From: Clostridiales bacterium
Lineage (GTDB): Bacteria; Bacillota; Clostridia; Tissierellales; Dethiosulfatibacteraceae
Assembly (NCBI GenBank): GCA_003446975.1
Contig: DMAP01000309.1
Span: 5,270 to 10,716, forward strand
Reading direction: 5' to 3'
Length of the DNA: 5,447 nucleotides
Part shown: positions 1 to 5,440 of the stretch, one piece after another
Numbering within the stretch: position 1 is the first letter of the stretch
Layout of the letters: every line of letters begins with the position of its first letter
Translations under genes and position numbers: made by a program
The notes under the pieces: model-generated
Databases searched by the model: none
What the model was told of the DNA's origin: nothing
Seen by the model: only the letters and a program-made list of their open reading frames with translations

Positions 1-690
1 CTAAGAAACACATCCCATTGGATGAGAGGGGGAACCTACGCATGGGAAATAGCTAATCTAGGGATGATAGGCATGTGCTGGAGCAATACCGAATCAGCTG
101 TGACAGCATGGGGGTCCATTGAGCCCTGTGTCGGATTGAATCCTGTCTGTTTTTCCGTGCCGAGAGATGATGGCGCTCTTGTTCTTGACATGGCCTTGTC
201 TCAATATTCATACGGCAAGCTGCAGACAACTCGACTGGCTGGTGAAACGCTACCGTTCCCAGGTGGCTATAACAAAAATGGTGAGTTGACTGTCATACCG
301 GCAGAAATCGAGGCAACTAAAAGAGCGCTTCCAATTGGTTTTTGGAAGGGATCTGGCTTGGCACTGGCATTGGATATCATTGGTGCTGTTTTGGCAAATG
401 GGCTTAATACACCGGCCTTGGATGAAGAGGTGAAAGGCAAAATGAGTTCGGCGGGAAGCAGTCAGATTTTTATTGCCATAAATCCGGAAATGTTCTCAAC
501 CCATGAAGAAGTAGAAGATATAGCCAATAGAAGCATCGCTGCCATTCATAACGCAACGCCAATCAACCCGAATGAACCGATTGTCTATCCGGGAGAAAGA
601 CAGATTAAGAGAAGAAAAGAGAATCTAGAACAAGGCATACCTGTAGATCAAGGTATATGGAGTGATGTTTGCAAGCTAGCAGGAAAATAG
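1..690 (+). CDS. dlgD: 2,3-diketo-L-gulonate reductase-like oxidoreductase (Ldh_2/YiaK family), 5' truncated by window edge
   Basis: The reading frame is open from base 1 (first codon cta) and ends in TAG at 688-690, giving 229 residues. The start lies outside the window: the ATG at 22 is internal, because the seven residues before it, LRNTSHW, continue the family motif LRNANHWMRGG that I recall at about residue 111 of E. coli YiaK (about 332 aa). About 110 N-terminal residues are therefore missing, including the family's N-terminal catalytic His region. Visible family landmarks are HWMRGGTYAW, a Gly/Asn segment GLNPVCFSVP, the segment SQYSYGKL, and LPIGFWKGSGLALALD. Known family role: cytosolic NAD(P)H-dependent reduction of 2,3-diketo-L-gulonate to 3-keto-L-gulonate in sugar-acid/ascorbate breakdown. 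This superfamily also includes malate, lactate and ureidoglycolate dehydrogenases, so the exact substrate is inferred. The WKGSG motif and the GGYN region favour the DlgD branch. No partner sugar-acid genes are visible in the window. Confidence 0.85.
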   Translation, partial: LRNTSHWMRGGTYAWEIANLGMIGMCWSNTESAVTAWGSIEPCVGLNPVCFSVPRDDGALVLDMALSQYSYGKLQTTRLAGETLPFPGGYNKNGELTVIPAEIEATKRALPIGFWKGSGLALALDIIGAVLANGLNTPALDEEVKGKMSSAGSSQIFIAINPEMFSTHEEVEDIANRSIAAIHNATPINPNEPIVYPGERQIKRRKENLEQGIPVDQGIWSDVCKLAGK

Positions 691-776
691 CAAAAACAAT
701 TGTATGTCTTAGCGAAACAAAATCTTACAATTTTGACTTATTTAACGATAGACTGGAAATATCTGGGAACTTTTTA

Positions 777-909
777 TATAATACAAAAGGCAGAGCATTT
801 ATATTCTATCCTTCCGTAAAAATTTTGATATGATTAACATTTGCTCTGCTTATTAAATTACAGAGGACACAAGATGTTGTCATTGCCATCTTGTGCCCTC
901 TGTTTTTTT
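777..909 (+). ncRNA. Possible small transcript between convergent genes (speculative)
   Basis: The 221-base gap between the oxidoreductase stop and the minus-strand DUF2680 gene holds no convincing ORF. It has a consensus -10 hexamer TATAAT at 777-782, but no good -35 at 16-18 bases (closest is ctggaa). A start near 789 would give an RNA of about 120 nt. That RNA would open with GCAGAGCA (790-797), pair with TGCTCTGC (842-849), and end at the strong terminator 861-909. The loop between the two arms contains a pyrimidine-rich ATCCTTCC (807-814). A simple 3' untranslated region of the upstream gene explains the same sequence, so this is a candidate only. Confidence 0.2.
861..909 (+). terminator. 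Strong intrinsic terminator, probably shared by the convergent genes
   Basis: A 16-base stem (861-876 with 887-902) has one A/C mismatch and a 10-base loop, and is followed on the plus strand by seven T's at 903-909. On the plus strand it ends transcription from the oxidoreductase about 170 bases past its stop. Read on the minus strand it lies directly after the DUF2680 stop codon and is followed by a moderately T-rich tail, so it probably works in both directions, more strongly on the plus strand. Confidence 0.85.
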
Positions 910-911
910 AA

Positions 912-1424
912 TTAACGGCCATTTCCGCCTTGGCCACCATTTCTATAGCCAGAACCGCCATTGCCCAATCCGCCTTTCATGCCTAAGCCCATGCCATTTC
1001 CATTACCTGAGCCGTTTCTATTACCGGAAAAGCCTCCGAAGCTCAAGTTAAACTCTTTACCAAAATTCTGGCTAGTGCCGGTGCCATCGCATGTCAGTTG
1101 GTGTTCTTCCATAGCTTTGAGTATTGTGTCAGCTTGTTCTTGTGTCATGGTACCCTCAGCCACTCTTTCTTCTATTACGCTTTTCTTTAATTCAAGCATT
1201 CTGTTTCTGAACTGCTCCAATACGCCGGCTTGATTGGCTACTCCACCATAGGTGCTGCCAGACTCGATTTTCTCTGCTCTTATACTATCAACTGTTCTGC
1301 CTGTTATTTCGGCAAGCAATTCTGCCGGAGTTTGATTTGTGGTTACCGCAAAAGCTGTTATAGACATGGCTACCAACGTTAAAACCACAACTGTTAATGT
1401 GAATATTTTCCTTGAAAGTTTCAT
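912..1424 (-). CDS. Exported DUF2680 (YckD-like) family protein with Gly/Asn-rich C-terminus
   Basis: 170 residues. The start at 1424 is chosen over an upstream in-frame ATG at 1487 because a perfect AAAGGAGG (1433-1440) sits 8 bases before it and the protein then begins with a textbook signal peptide. That peptide has a basic MKLSRK start, a hydrophobic core at residues 8-22 and likely cleavage after AFA (residue 26). The mature part (about 30-115) is a helical DUF2680-type domain: TPAELLAEITGRTVDSI, then a charged helix, then EGTMTQEQADTILKAMEEH and TCDGTG with the only cysteine (C112). Residues 128-170 are low-complexity Gly/Asn with a few Met and Arg residues, rich in GN and GG pairs. The molecular function of DUF2680 is unknown; export to the cell envelope is the safe statement. 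The gene is divergent from a two-component system, and the 170-base shared control region suggests it could be a target or part of the same response. This is inference. The ORF on the opposite strand (961-1233) is a shadow. Confidence 0.85.
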   Translation of the reverse strand: MKLSRKIFTLTVVVLTLVAMSITAFAVTTNQTPAELLAEITGRTVDSIRAEKIESGSTYGGVANQAGVLEQFRNRMLELKKSVIEERVAEGTMTQEQADTILKAMEEHQLTCDGTGTSQNFGKEFNLSFGGFSGNRNGSGNGNGMGLGMKGGLGNGGSGYRNGGQGGNGR

Positions 1425-1432
1425 TTGTATTG

Positions 1433-1440
1433 CCTCCTTT
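1433..1440 (-). promoter_or_regulatory. Ribosome binding site deciding the DUF2680 start
   Basis: On the minus strand this reads AAAGGAGG, eight bases before the ATG at 1424. It fixes the start 21 codons downstream of the longest possible ORF start at 1487. Confidence 0.85.
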
Positions 1441-1532
1441 AATTTGTTGTTTGTTTCTGTACTCAGGATACTAGGGAAATATGGCAAAACTATGTTTTTT
1501 CTTTTCTTTTTTCGTGATAAAATGAATTGCGT

Positions 1533-1564
1533 GACACAAAAAAGACAAAAAATCAGTTTATAAT
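1533..1564 (+). promoter_or_regulatory. Promoter of the two-component operon with 11-base-phased direct repeats
   Basis: A consensus -10 TATAAT lies at 1559-1564, about 30 bases before the response regulator start. No consensus -35 sits at 16-18 bases; the region there is A-rich. Two direct repeats, GACACAAAAAA (1533-1543) and GACAAAAAA (1544-1552), begin exactly 11 bases apart and cover the -35 position. OmpR/PhoB-family regulators commonly bind tandem half-sites spaced about 11 bases and activate promoters with poor -35 elements, so autoregulation by the adjacent regulator is a reasonable inference. A-tract bias could produce a similar pattern by chance. Confidence 0.5.
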
Positions 1565-1594
1565 TAAAACAAGCAACAACCTGGAGGTATCAAA

Positions 1595-2293
1595 ATGCCA
1601 AGTATTTTAATTGTTGATGACAATAAACAAATTGTGTCAATATTGTCTGAGTATGCAAAAAAAGAGGGATTTGAGACAACAGAAGTCTCAGATGGAGATG
1701 AAGCTTTGAGAGTTTTTGGCAAACAGAAATTTGATGTTATTCTTTTAGATGTGATGATGCCCAAGAAGGATGGCTTTGAAGTATGTAGAGAAATCAGAAA
1801 ATCATCCAATGTTCCTGTTATTATGATCACTGCTAGAGGTGAAGATTTTGAGCGTATTATGGGACTTGATATCGGTGCTGACGATTATATTGTTAAGCCT
1901 TTTTCACCTGGAGAAGTCATGGCTAGAGTCAGAGCTATACTAAGAAGGATAGAACGGACACCAGAAAATGCCAGTGTCCAAAAATTGTTTAACTTTGATA
2001 ATCTGACTATCTGTCTGGACGATTTTACAGCTTCCATTGATCAGCAGGATATTTCTTTGACTAAAAAGGAGATAGAACTGCTTTGGGTCATGGCAACCAA
2101 TAAGAATAGGGTATTTACCAGAGATCACTTGTTGGATAGCGTTTGGGGATATGATTATTTTGGTGACAATCGTACGGTTGATTCTCATATCAAACGTCTG
2201 AGATCCAAAATTGATGAGTTCCCGCACCCCAAATGGCAGATAAAAACAATTTGGGGAGTGGGCTATAAGTTCGAGGTAATAAAAGATGAATGA
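1595..2293 (+). CDS. OmpR/PhoB-family two-component response regulator
   Basis: 232 residues, the usual length of the family. GGAGG at 1583-1587 lies 7 bases before the ATG. The N-terminal receiver domain (about 3-115) has the acidic pair D8/D9, the phospho-acceptor D52 in LLDVMMP, T79 in MITA and K101 in VKPF, so all the residues needed for phosphorylation are present. The C-terminal winged-helix DNA-binding domain (about 130-230) shows LTKKEIELL, the FTRDHLLDSVWGYDYFGDNRTVDSHIKRLR recognition region (shown in part: RTVDSHIKRLRSKI) and the terminal wing TIWGVGYKFE. It should be phosphorylated by the kinase encoded next, with which it overlaps by 8 bases, and then act as a cytosolic transcription factor. 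Likely targets from context are its own promoter and perhaps the divergent DUF2680 gene. The family assignment is secure; the signal and regulon are not visible. Confidence 0.96.
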   Translation: MPSILIVDDNKQIVSILSEYAKKEGFETTEVSDGDEALRVFGKQKFDVILLDVMMPKKDGFEVCREIRKSSNVPVIMITARGEDFERIMGLDIGADDYIVKPFSPGEVMARVRAILRRIERTPENASVQKLFNFDNLTICLDDFTASIDQQDISLTKKEIELLWVMATNKNRVFTRDHLLDSVWGYDYFGDNRTVDSHIKRLRSKIDEFPHPKWQIKTIWGVGYKFEVIKDE

Positions 2294-3743
2294 TAAAATT
2301 ACAAAAAGACTGGTTTTCTTTTTCACATCAACTTTGGTCACATTTGCGCTGATTGTTGGAATTTCATTTTTGATGCTGTTTTCAAGACAGACAGCTGATA
2401 TATATAGGACAGAGTTGGAAAGACGAGCCATGACGATAACAGAAGCATTGTCAAATTACTTAGTCAATGAGGATTCAACAAGGGGAATGGGACATAATCA
2501 GTTTCAGAGTGTTGGATTTGGAACATATCTACGTCTAATCGATGATGTTGCCATGAATGACGTTTGGATAGTTGATAAAAATGCACAAACGATAGCAGTG
2601 GGCAGAGGCAAGAATCAGATCAGTTATTCTGCTCTCCCTGATAGTGCAATTGAGGTTATTGCAGAGGTCTTTGCCGGGGAGAGGGCTTTTAGCGAGAGTT
2701 TTAGCAGTTTGCTTGGAAGTCCTTCAATAACAGTTGGATCACCGATTTTTTCAACTGACGGACAAGTTATTGCAGCTGTCTTGCTGCATGCCCAGACACA
2801 GACATTGACATCGTCAGCGAAAGAAGGTATTCGGATTCTTTTCTTAAGCCTTGTGGTGGCACTTTTGTTATCATTTTTGATAGCGGTGCTTTTATCAAAA
2901 AGATTTACTAAACCCCTTCAAAAAATGGAAGTTACAACTAGACAATTGACCAATGGGGATTATTTGGCACAAACGGATATTATTCAGGATGATGAAATAG
3001 GTTCGCTAGCCCATCATATAGACATACTGGCGCAAAAGCTTCATAAAGCATCAAAAGAGAGCGCACAGCTTGAGCAGTTGAGGAAGGATTACATTTCAAG
3101 TATTTCCCACGAACTGAGAACGCCGGTAACAGTTCTTAGAGGGTCATTGGAAGCGCTTTGTGATGGCGTTGTCTATGAACCTGAAAAAGTCGAAGCCTAT
3201 CACAAGGAAATGCTGACTGAGAGTATACATCTGGAGCGCATGGTAAATGATTTATTGGAGCTCTCTCGTCTTCAGAATCCTGATTATATTATAGAAAAAA
3301 GTGAACTGAACCTTCCTGATGTTGTTGAAGATGCTGTACGATCCATAAGACATATAGCTGAGGATAAGCAAATTAAACTGGTTTATGAAACTCAAGGAAC
3401 AACTTTTCCTGTAATAGGTGATTATGGAAGATTGAGGCAGATGTTTTTAATTGTATTGGATAACGCAGTCAAGTTTTCTGACAAGTCACAACAGGTTGAA
3501 GTAACAATAGAATCTAAAGAACAAAGCTGTCACGTGTCCATAGCAAATCACGGGATAGGTATTTCGGAAGAGGATATGCCTCATATTTTTGAACGATTCT
3601 ATAAATCAGATGACGAAAAAAACAGAAAAGGAACGGGATTGGGTCTTGCAATAGCCAAGCACATAGCCGACAGGCATGGGATCAGAATATATGTTGAAAG
3701 TGAACAAGGAAATGCCACTAGATTCACCTTTGTTTTTGATTGA
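2286..3743 (+). CDS. Membrane-bound sensor histidine kinase (HAMP-HisKA-HATPase)
   Basis: 485 residues; GAGG at 2273-2276 lies inside the end of the regulator gene, 9 bases before the ATG, so the pair is translationally coupled. The order is: TM1 (about 9-32), an extracytoplasmic sensor region (about 34-180) that looks like a Cache/PAS-like fold (MNDVWIVDKNAQTI, then ITVGSPIFSTDGQVIAAVLL), TM2 (about 183-204), HAMP linker (205-257), HisKA with phospho-acceptor H275 in SISHELRTP, and HATPase_c. In the ATPase domain the N box is LDNAVKFSD (N393), the F box is HIFERFYKSD, and the G2 box is GTGLGLAI (449-456). The G1 box reads NHGIGI (421-426), where the family usually has DxGxG, so the Asp that contacts the adenine amino group is Asn here. 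All other catalytic elements are intact, so it is probably active. The signal is unknown. A terminator closes the operon at 3782-3824. Confidence 0.95.
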   Translation: MNDKITKRLVFFFTSTLVTFALIVGISFLMLFSRQTADIYRTELERRAMTITEALSNYLVNEDSTRGMGHNQFQSVGFGTYLRLIDDVAMNDVWIVDKNAQTIAVGRGKNQISYSALPDSAIEVIAEVFAGERAFSESFSSLLGSPSITVGSPIFSTDGQVIAAVLLHAQTQTLTSSAKEGIRILFLSLVVALLLSFLIAVLLSKRFTKPLQKMEVTTRQLTNGDYLAQTDIIQDDEIGSLAHHIDILAQKLHKASKESAQLEQLRKDYISSISHELRTPVTVLRGSLEALCDGVVYEPEKVEAYHKEMLTESIHLERMVNDLLELSRLQNPDYIIEKSELNLPDVVEDAVRSIRHIAEDKQIKLVYETQGTTFPVIGDYGRLRQMFLIVLDNAVKFSDKSQQVEVTIESKEQSCHVSIANHGIGISEEDMPHIFERFYKSDDEKNRKGTGLGLAIAKHIADRHGIRIYVESEQGNATRFTFVFD

Positions 3744-3781
3744 AAGCATAAGTTGCAAATGCAAAATACCAAGATATCTAG

Positions 3782-3824
3782 ATCAGGATACAATCGATTA
3801 TGATTTGTATTCTGATATTTTTTT
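3782..3824 (+). terminator. Intrinsic terminator of the two-component operon
   Basis: A 12-base stem (3782-3793 with 3805-3816, one G-T wobble) encloses an 11-base loop and is followed, after one A, by seven T's at 3818-3824. It lies 38 bases after the kinase stop and just before the promoter of the next operon, so the two operons are separate transcription units. Confidence 0.85.
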
Positions 3825-3846
3825 GGCGAAAATGACAAAATAGTTA

Positions 3847-3874
3847 TTGACATATGTCATAATAAGCGTATAAT
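3847..3874 (+). promoter_or_regulatory. Consensus sigma-A promoter of the DUF5320-NifX-ATPase operon
   Basis: The -35 TTGACA (3847-3852) and -10 TATAAT (3869-3874) are both perfect, separated by 16 bases. Transcription should start near 3881, giving a leader of about 40 bases. So strong a promoter in front of small metal-protein genes suggests it is held off by a repressor most of the time; see the twin palindromes. Confidence 0.85.
3848..3859 (+). promoter_or_regulatory. Operator copy 1: perfect palindrome TGACATATGTCA over the -35
   Basis: This 12-base perfect palindrome overlaps five bases of the -35 hexamer and runs into the spacer. A bound dimer would block RNA polymerase. It is identical to copy 2 at 3887-3898. 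The cognate regulator is not encoded in the window; I do not recognise the site with certainty. Confidence 0.65.
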
Positions 3875-3886
3875 AATAATTGAAAA

Positions 3887-3898
3887 TGACATATGTCA
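3887..3898 (+). promoter_or_regulatory. Operator copy 2: perfect palindrome TGACATATGTCA just after the start site
   Basis: Identical to copy 1 and 39 bases further on, at about +7 to +18 of the predicted transcript and 10 bases before the ribosome site. With copy 1 it brackets the -10. Flanking bases differ between copies (T/T in copy 1, A/A in copy 2), so the 12-base core is the conserved unit. Confidence 0.65.
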
Positions 3899-3922
3899 AA
3901 TATTAATTGGAGGTGAAATAAA

Positions 3923-4195
3923 ATGCCAAGAAGAGACGGAACCGGACCTATGGGTCAAGGAGCTATGACAGGAAGAGGTAAGGGAATCTGCAATGGTGTC
4001 GCTTATATGCCATATGGCTATGGTGTTGGTTATGGGCGTGGAGCAGGAATTAGCTGTAGACGAGGATACGGGAGATACTATTATGCAGATGCGCCAATAT
4101 TTCAATCACAACCAGAATTGCTGAAAGAGCAGAAAGATTTTTTGGAAAGAAGGCTAAAGGAGATTAACAATCAGCTAGAGCAACTGGATAAATAA
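3923..4195 (+). CDS. DUF5320 family small Gly/Arg/Tyr-rich protein with C-terminal coiled coil
   Basis: 90 residues, preceded by GGAGGTGA (3909-3916) six bases from the ATG. The N-terminus MPRRDGTGPMGQGAMTGRG is the hallmark of the DUF5320 family. The middle (about 24-55) is rich in Gly, Tyr and Arg, and has only two cysteines (C23, C45). Residues 64-90 form an amphipathic, charged helix (ELLKEQKDFLERRLKEINN) that probably makes a coiled coil. Function is unknown. From knowledge of the family, such genes often stand next to NifX-like and ferredoxin-MinD ATPase genes, as here, so a role in the same metal-cluster process is inferred. It is the first gene of the operon, directly behind the strong repressible promoter, and no signal peptide or membrane segment is seen. 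Confidence 0.85.
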   Translation: MPRRDGTGPMGQGAMTGRGKGICNGVAYMPYGYGVGYGRGAGISCRRGYGRYYYADAPIFQSQPELLKEQKDFLERRLKEINNQLEQLDK

Positions 4196-4220
4196 GGATT
4201 GATCGGCTGGTCGTACAAGT

Positions 4221-4225
4221 GGAGG
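4221..4225 (+). promoter_or_regulatory. Ribosome binding site deciding the NifX-like start
   Basis: GGAGG lies 8 bases before the ATG at 4234. An in-frame GTG at 4219 overlaps this site and has no ribosome site of its own, so it is rejected as the start. Confidence 0.8.
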
Positions 4226-4233
4226 AAAATTTA

Positions 4234-4608
4234 ATGAAAATTGCAATTCCATCAGGTACAAATAATATAGAAGCGGATGTATATGCCTCATTTGGTCGCG
4301 CACCATTTTACTGGATATACAATACAGAAACAGCAGAAAGTGAGTTCCTAACGAATGTTGCGGCATCCAGTCCAGGAGGCGCCGGCATCAAGGCAGCACA
4401 ATTCTTAGTAGATGCTTATGTTGATATTCTAATAACACCTAGATGTGGACAAAATGCTGCAGATGTGGTCAAAGTTGCCAATATCAGCATATACAAATCG
4501 ATTGATGGTTCTTTATCCGATAATTTGAAGGCATGGGAAGAGGGTAGATTGGAGTTGCTTGATCATATTCACCCCGGCTTTCATGGACATGGGGGGGCGA
4601 TGAAGTGA
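4234..4608 (+). CDS. NifX/NifB-type dinitrogenase iron-molybdenum cofactor-binding family protein
   Basis: 124 residues, a single Nitro_FeMo-Co type domain, the normal size for a stand-alone member. It begins MKIAIPSGTNN with the family strand, then SFGRAPFYWIY, NVAASSPGGAGIKAAQFL, and TPRCGQNAADVV (C71), where relatives have a GPNA-like turn. The C-terminus adds a His/Gly stretch HIHPGFHGHGG (H111, H113, H117, H119), which could bind a metal. Proteins of this fold bind Fe-S or FeMo-type clusters, but most in Clostridia and archaea are unrelated to nitrogen fixation, and no nif structural gene is seen here. Position 19 is Ser where many relatives have His or Arg before FGR. The stop overlaps the next gene by four bases (GTGA, 4605-4608), so both proteins are made together and probably cooperate. 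The exact cluster carried is unknown. Confidence 0.88.
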   Translation: MKIAIPSGTNNIEADVYASFGRAPFYWIYNTETAESEFLTNVAASSPGGAGIKAAQFLVDAYVDILITPRCGQNAADVVKVANISIYKSIDGSLSDNLKAWEEGRLELLDHIHPGFHGHGGAMK

Positions 4609-5438
4609 AAATAGCAGTACTTAGTGGAAAGGGAGGTACTGGGAAAACACTGATGGCAGTTAATTTGTCATCAGTTGTGCCCGGTTCTGTTTATGTCGAT
4701 TGTGACGTAGAGGAACCTAATGGACACCTGTTTTTTAAGCCTGATATTACATCAAGTGAGACAGTTTACGTCAAAATCCCTGAAGTTCAAACAGATTTAT
4801 GCACAGGCTGTCGAAAGTGTGTTGAGTTCTGCAAATTCAATGCTTTAGCCTATATAAATCAAAGCTTGCTGGTCTTTGATGAAATATGCCATTCTTGCGG
4901 TGGTTGTACTTTGATTTGTCCAGAAAATGCCTTGATAGAAAAGAACAAGAGCGTAGGAAGAATCCAAATTGGTACATCAGACGATGTCACAGTTTTAACT
5001 GGCATAATGAATACAGGTGAGTCATCAGGAATGCCTATCATCAAACAACTACTAAGCAAAGACTCCTTAAATGAAGAATTTGTATTTATTGATTGTCCTC
5101 CCGGTAGTTCCTGTATCGTGATGGAGAGTGTCAAGCTTGCTGATTATTGCATATTGGTAGCGGAACCGACTATGTTTGGCAAGCACAATCTCGAGATGGT
5201 TCATGAACTGGTTACCTTAATGGAAAAGCCTTATAGTGTAATACTGAACAAGTGCGTTGATGGTGAAAATCCTTCTGAAAAATACTGCATCAATAATAAT
5301 ATCAGGATTTCCGGTAGATTTCCTTTCGATAATGAGCTTGGAACAATCAATTCCAACGGTATGATTTCTGCGAGGGTACAATCGACTTATCAGTCAATGT
5401 TTGCATCACTGCTTCAAGAAATAGGCTCTGTAAACTAA
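4605..5438 (+). CDS. MinD/Mrp-type P-loop ATPase with inserted 2[4Fe-4S] ferredoxin domain
   Basis: 277 residues, starting at GTG inside the end of the previous gene (4-base overlap). The nearest ribosome-site-like element is a run of seven G's at 4591-4597, so translation is probably coupled. A deviant Walker A, GKGGTGKT (8-15), carries the signature K9 and the catalytic K14. Switch and Walker B regions are YVDCDVEEPNG (30-40) and FVFIDCPPG (160-168, D163). Between them is a bacterial ferredoxin insert with two motifs: C66-x2-C69-x2-C72-x3-C76 and C95-x2-C98-x2-C101-x3-C105-P, enough for two [4Fe-4S] clusters. The C-terminal half has the ParA/MinD pattern ILVAEPTMFGKHNLEMV and VILNKC. Known relatives in anaerobes and methanogens are often tandem pairs and are linked to Fe-S cluster assembly or delivery; the exact client is not established. 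With the NifX-like partner it would be a cytosolic cluster-handling ATPase. The end is complete (TAA). Confidence 0.93.
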   Translation: MKIAVLSGKGGTGKTLMAVNLSSVVPGSVYVDCDVEEPNGHLFFKPDITSSETVYVKIPEVQTDLCTGCRKCVEFCKFNALAYINQSLLVFDEICHSCGGCTLICPENALIEKNKSVGRIQIGTSDDVTVLTGIMNTGESSGMPIIKQLLSKDSLNEEFVFIDCPPGSSCIVMESVKLADYCILVAEPTMFGKHNLEMVHELVTLMEKPYSVILNKCVDGENPSEKYCINNNIRISGRFPFDNELGTINSNGMISARVQSTYQSMFASLLQEIGSVN

Positions 5439-5440
5439 AT

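Noticed and set aside
22..24. ATG at 22 as the start of the first gene
   Set aside because: The frame is open to base 1 and the residues upstream (LRNTSHW) belong to the conserved family motif, so the gene simply enters from the left edge.
961..1233. Plus-strand ORF of 90 residues, proline-rich
   Set aside because: It is the antisense of the Gly-rich DUF2680 coding region (Gly codons read as Pro), with no ribosome site or family signature.
1425..1487. Longer DUF2680 ORF starting at 1487
   Set aside because: The perfect ribosome site at 1433-1440 lies inside this extension, and the signal peptide only becomes N-terminal with the start at 1424.
1940..2431. Minus-strand ORF of 163 residues
   Set aside because: It runs antisense across the well-supported response regulator and kinase genes and resembles no family.
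3772..3779. Palindrome AGATATCT between the kinase stop and the terminator
   Set aside because: It is short, AT-rich and single, with no second copy and no promoter element at that position, so it is probably chance.
3848..3898. TGACATATGTCA pair as a CRISPR repeat, att site or transposon end
   Set aside because: There are only two short copies, both palindromic and placed exactly around promoter elements, with no transposase, integrase or spacer pattern.
4234..4608. NifX-like gene as evidence for nitrogen fixation
   Set aside because: Stand-alone members of this fold are widespread in non-fixing anaerobes, and no nifH, nifD, nifK or nifB gene is present in the window.
4859..5134. Minus-strand ORF of 91 residues
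   Set aside because: It is antisense to the ferredoxin-ATPase coding region, whose cysteine motifs and Walker B are clearly real on the plus strand.
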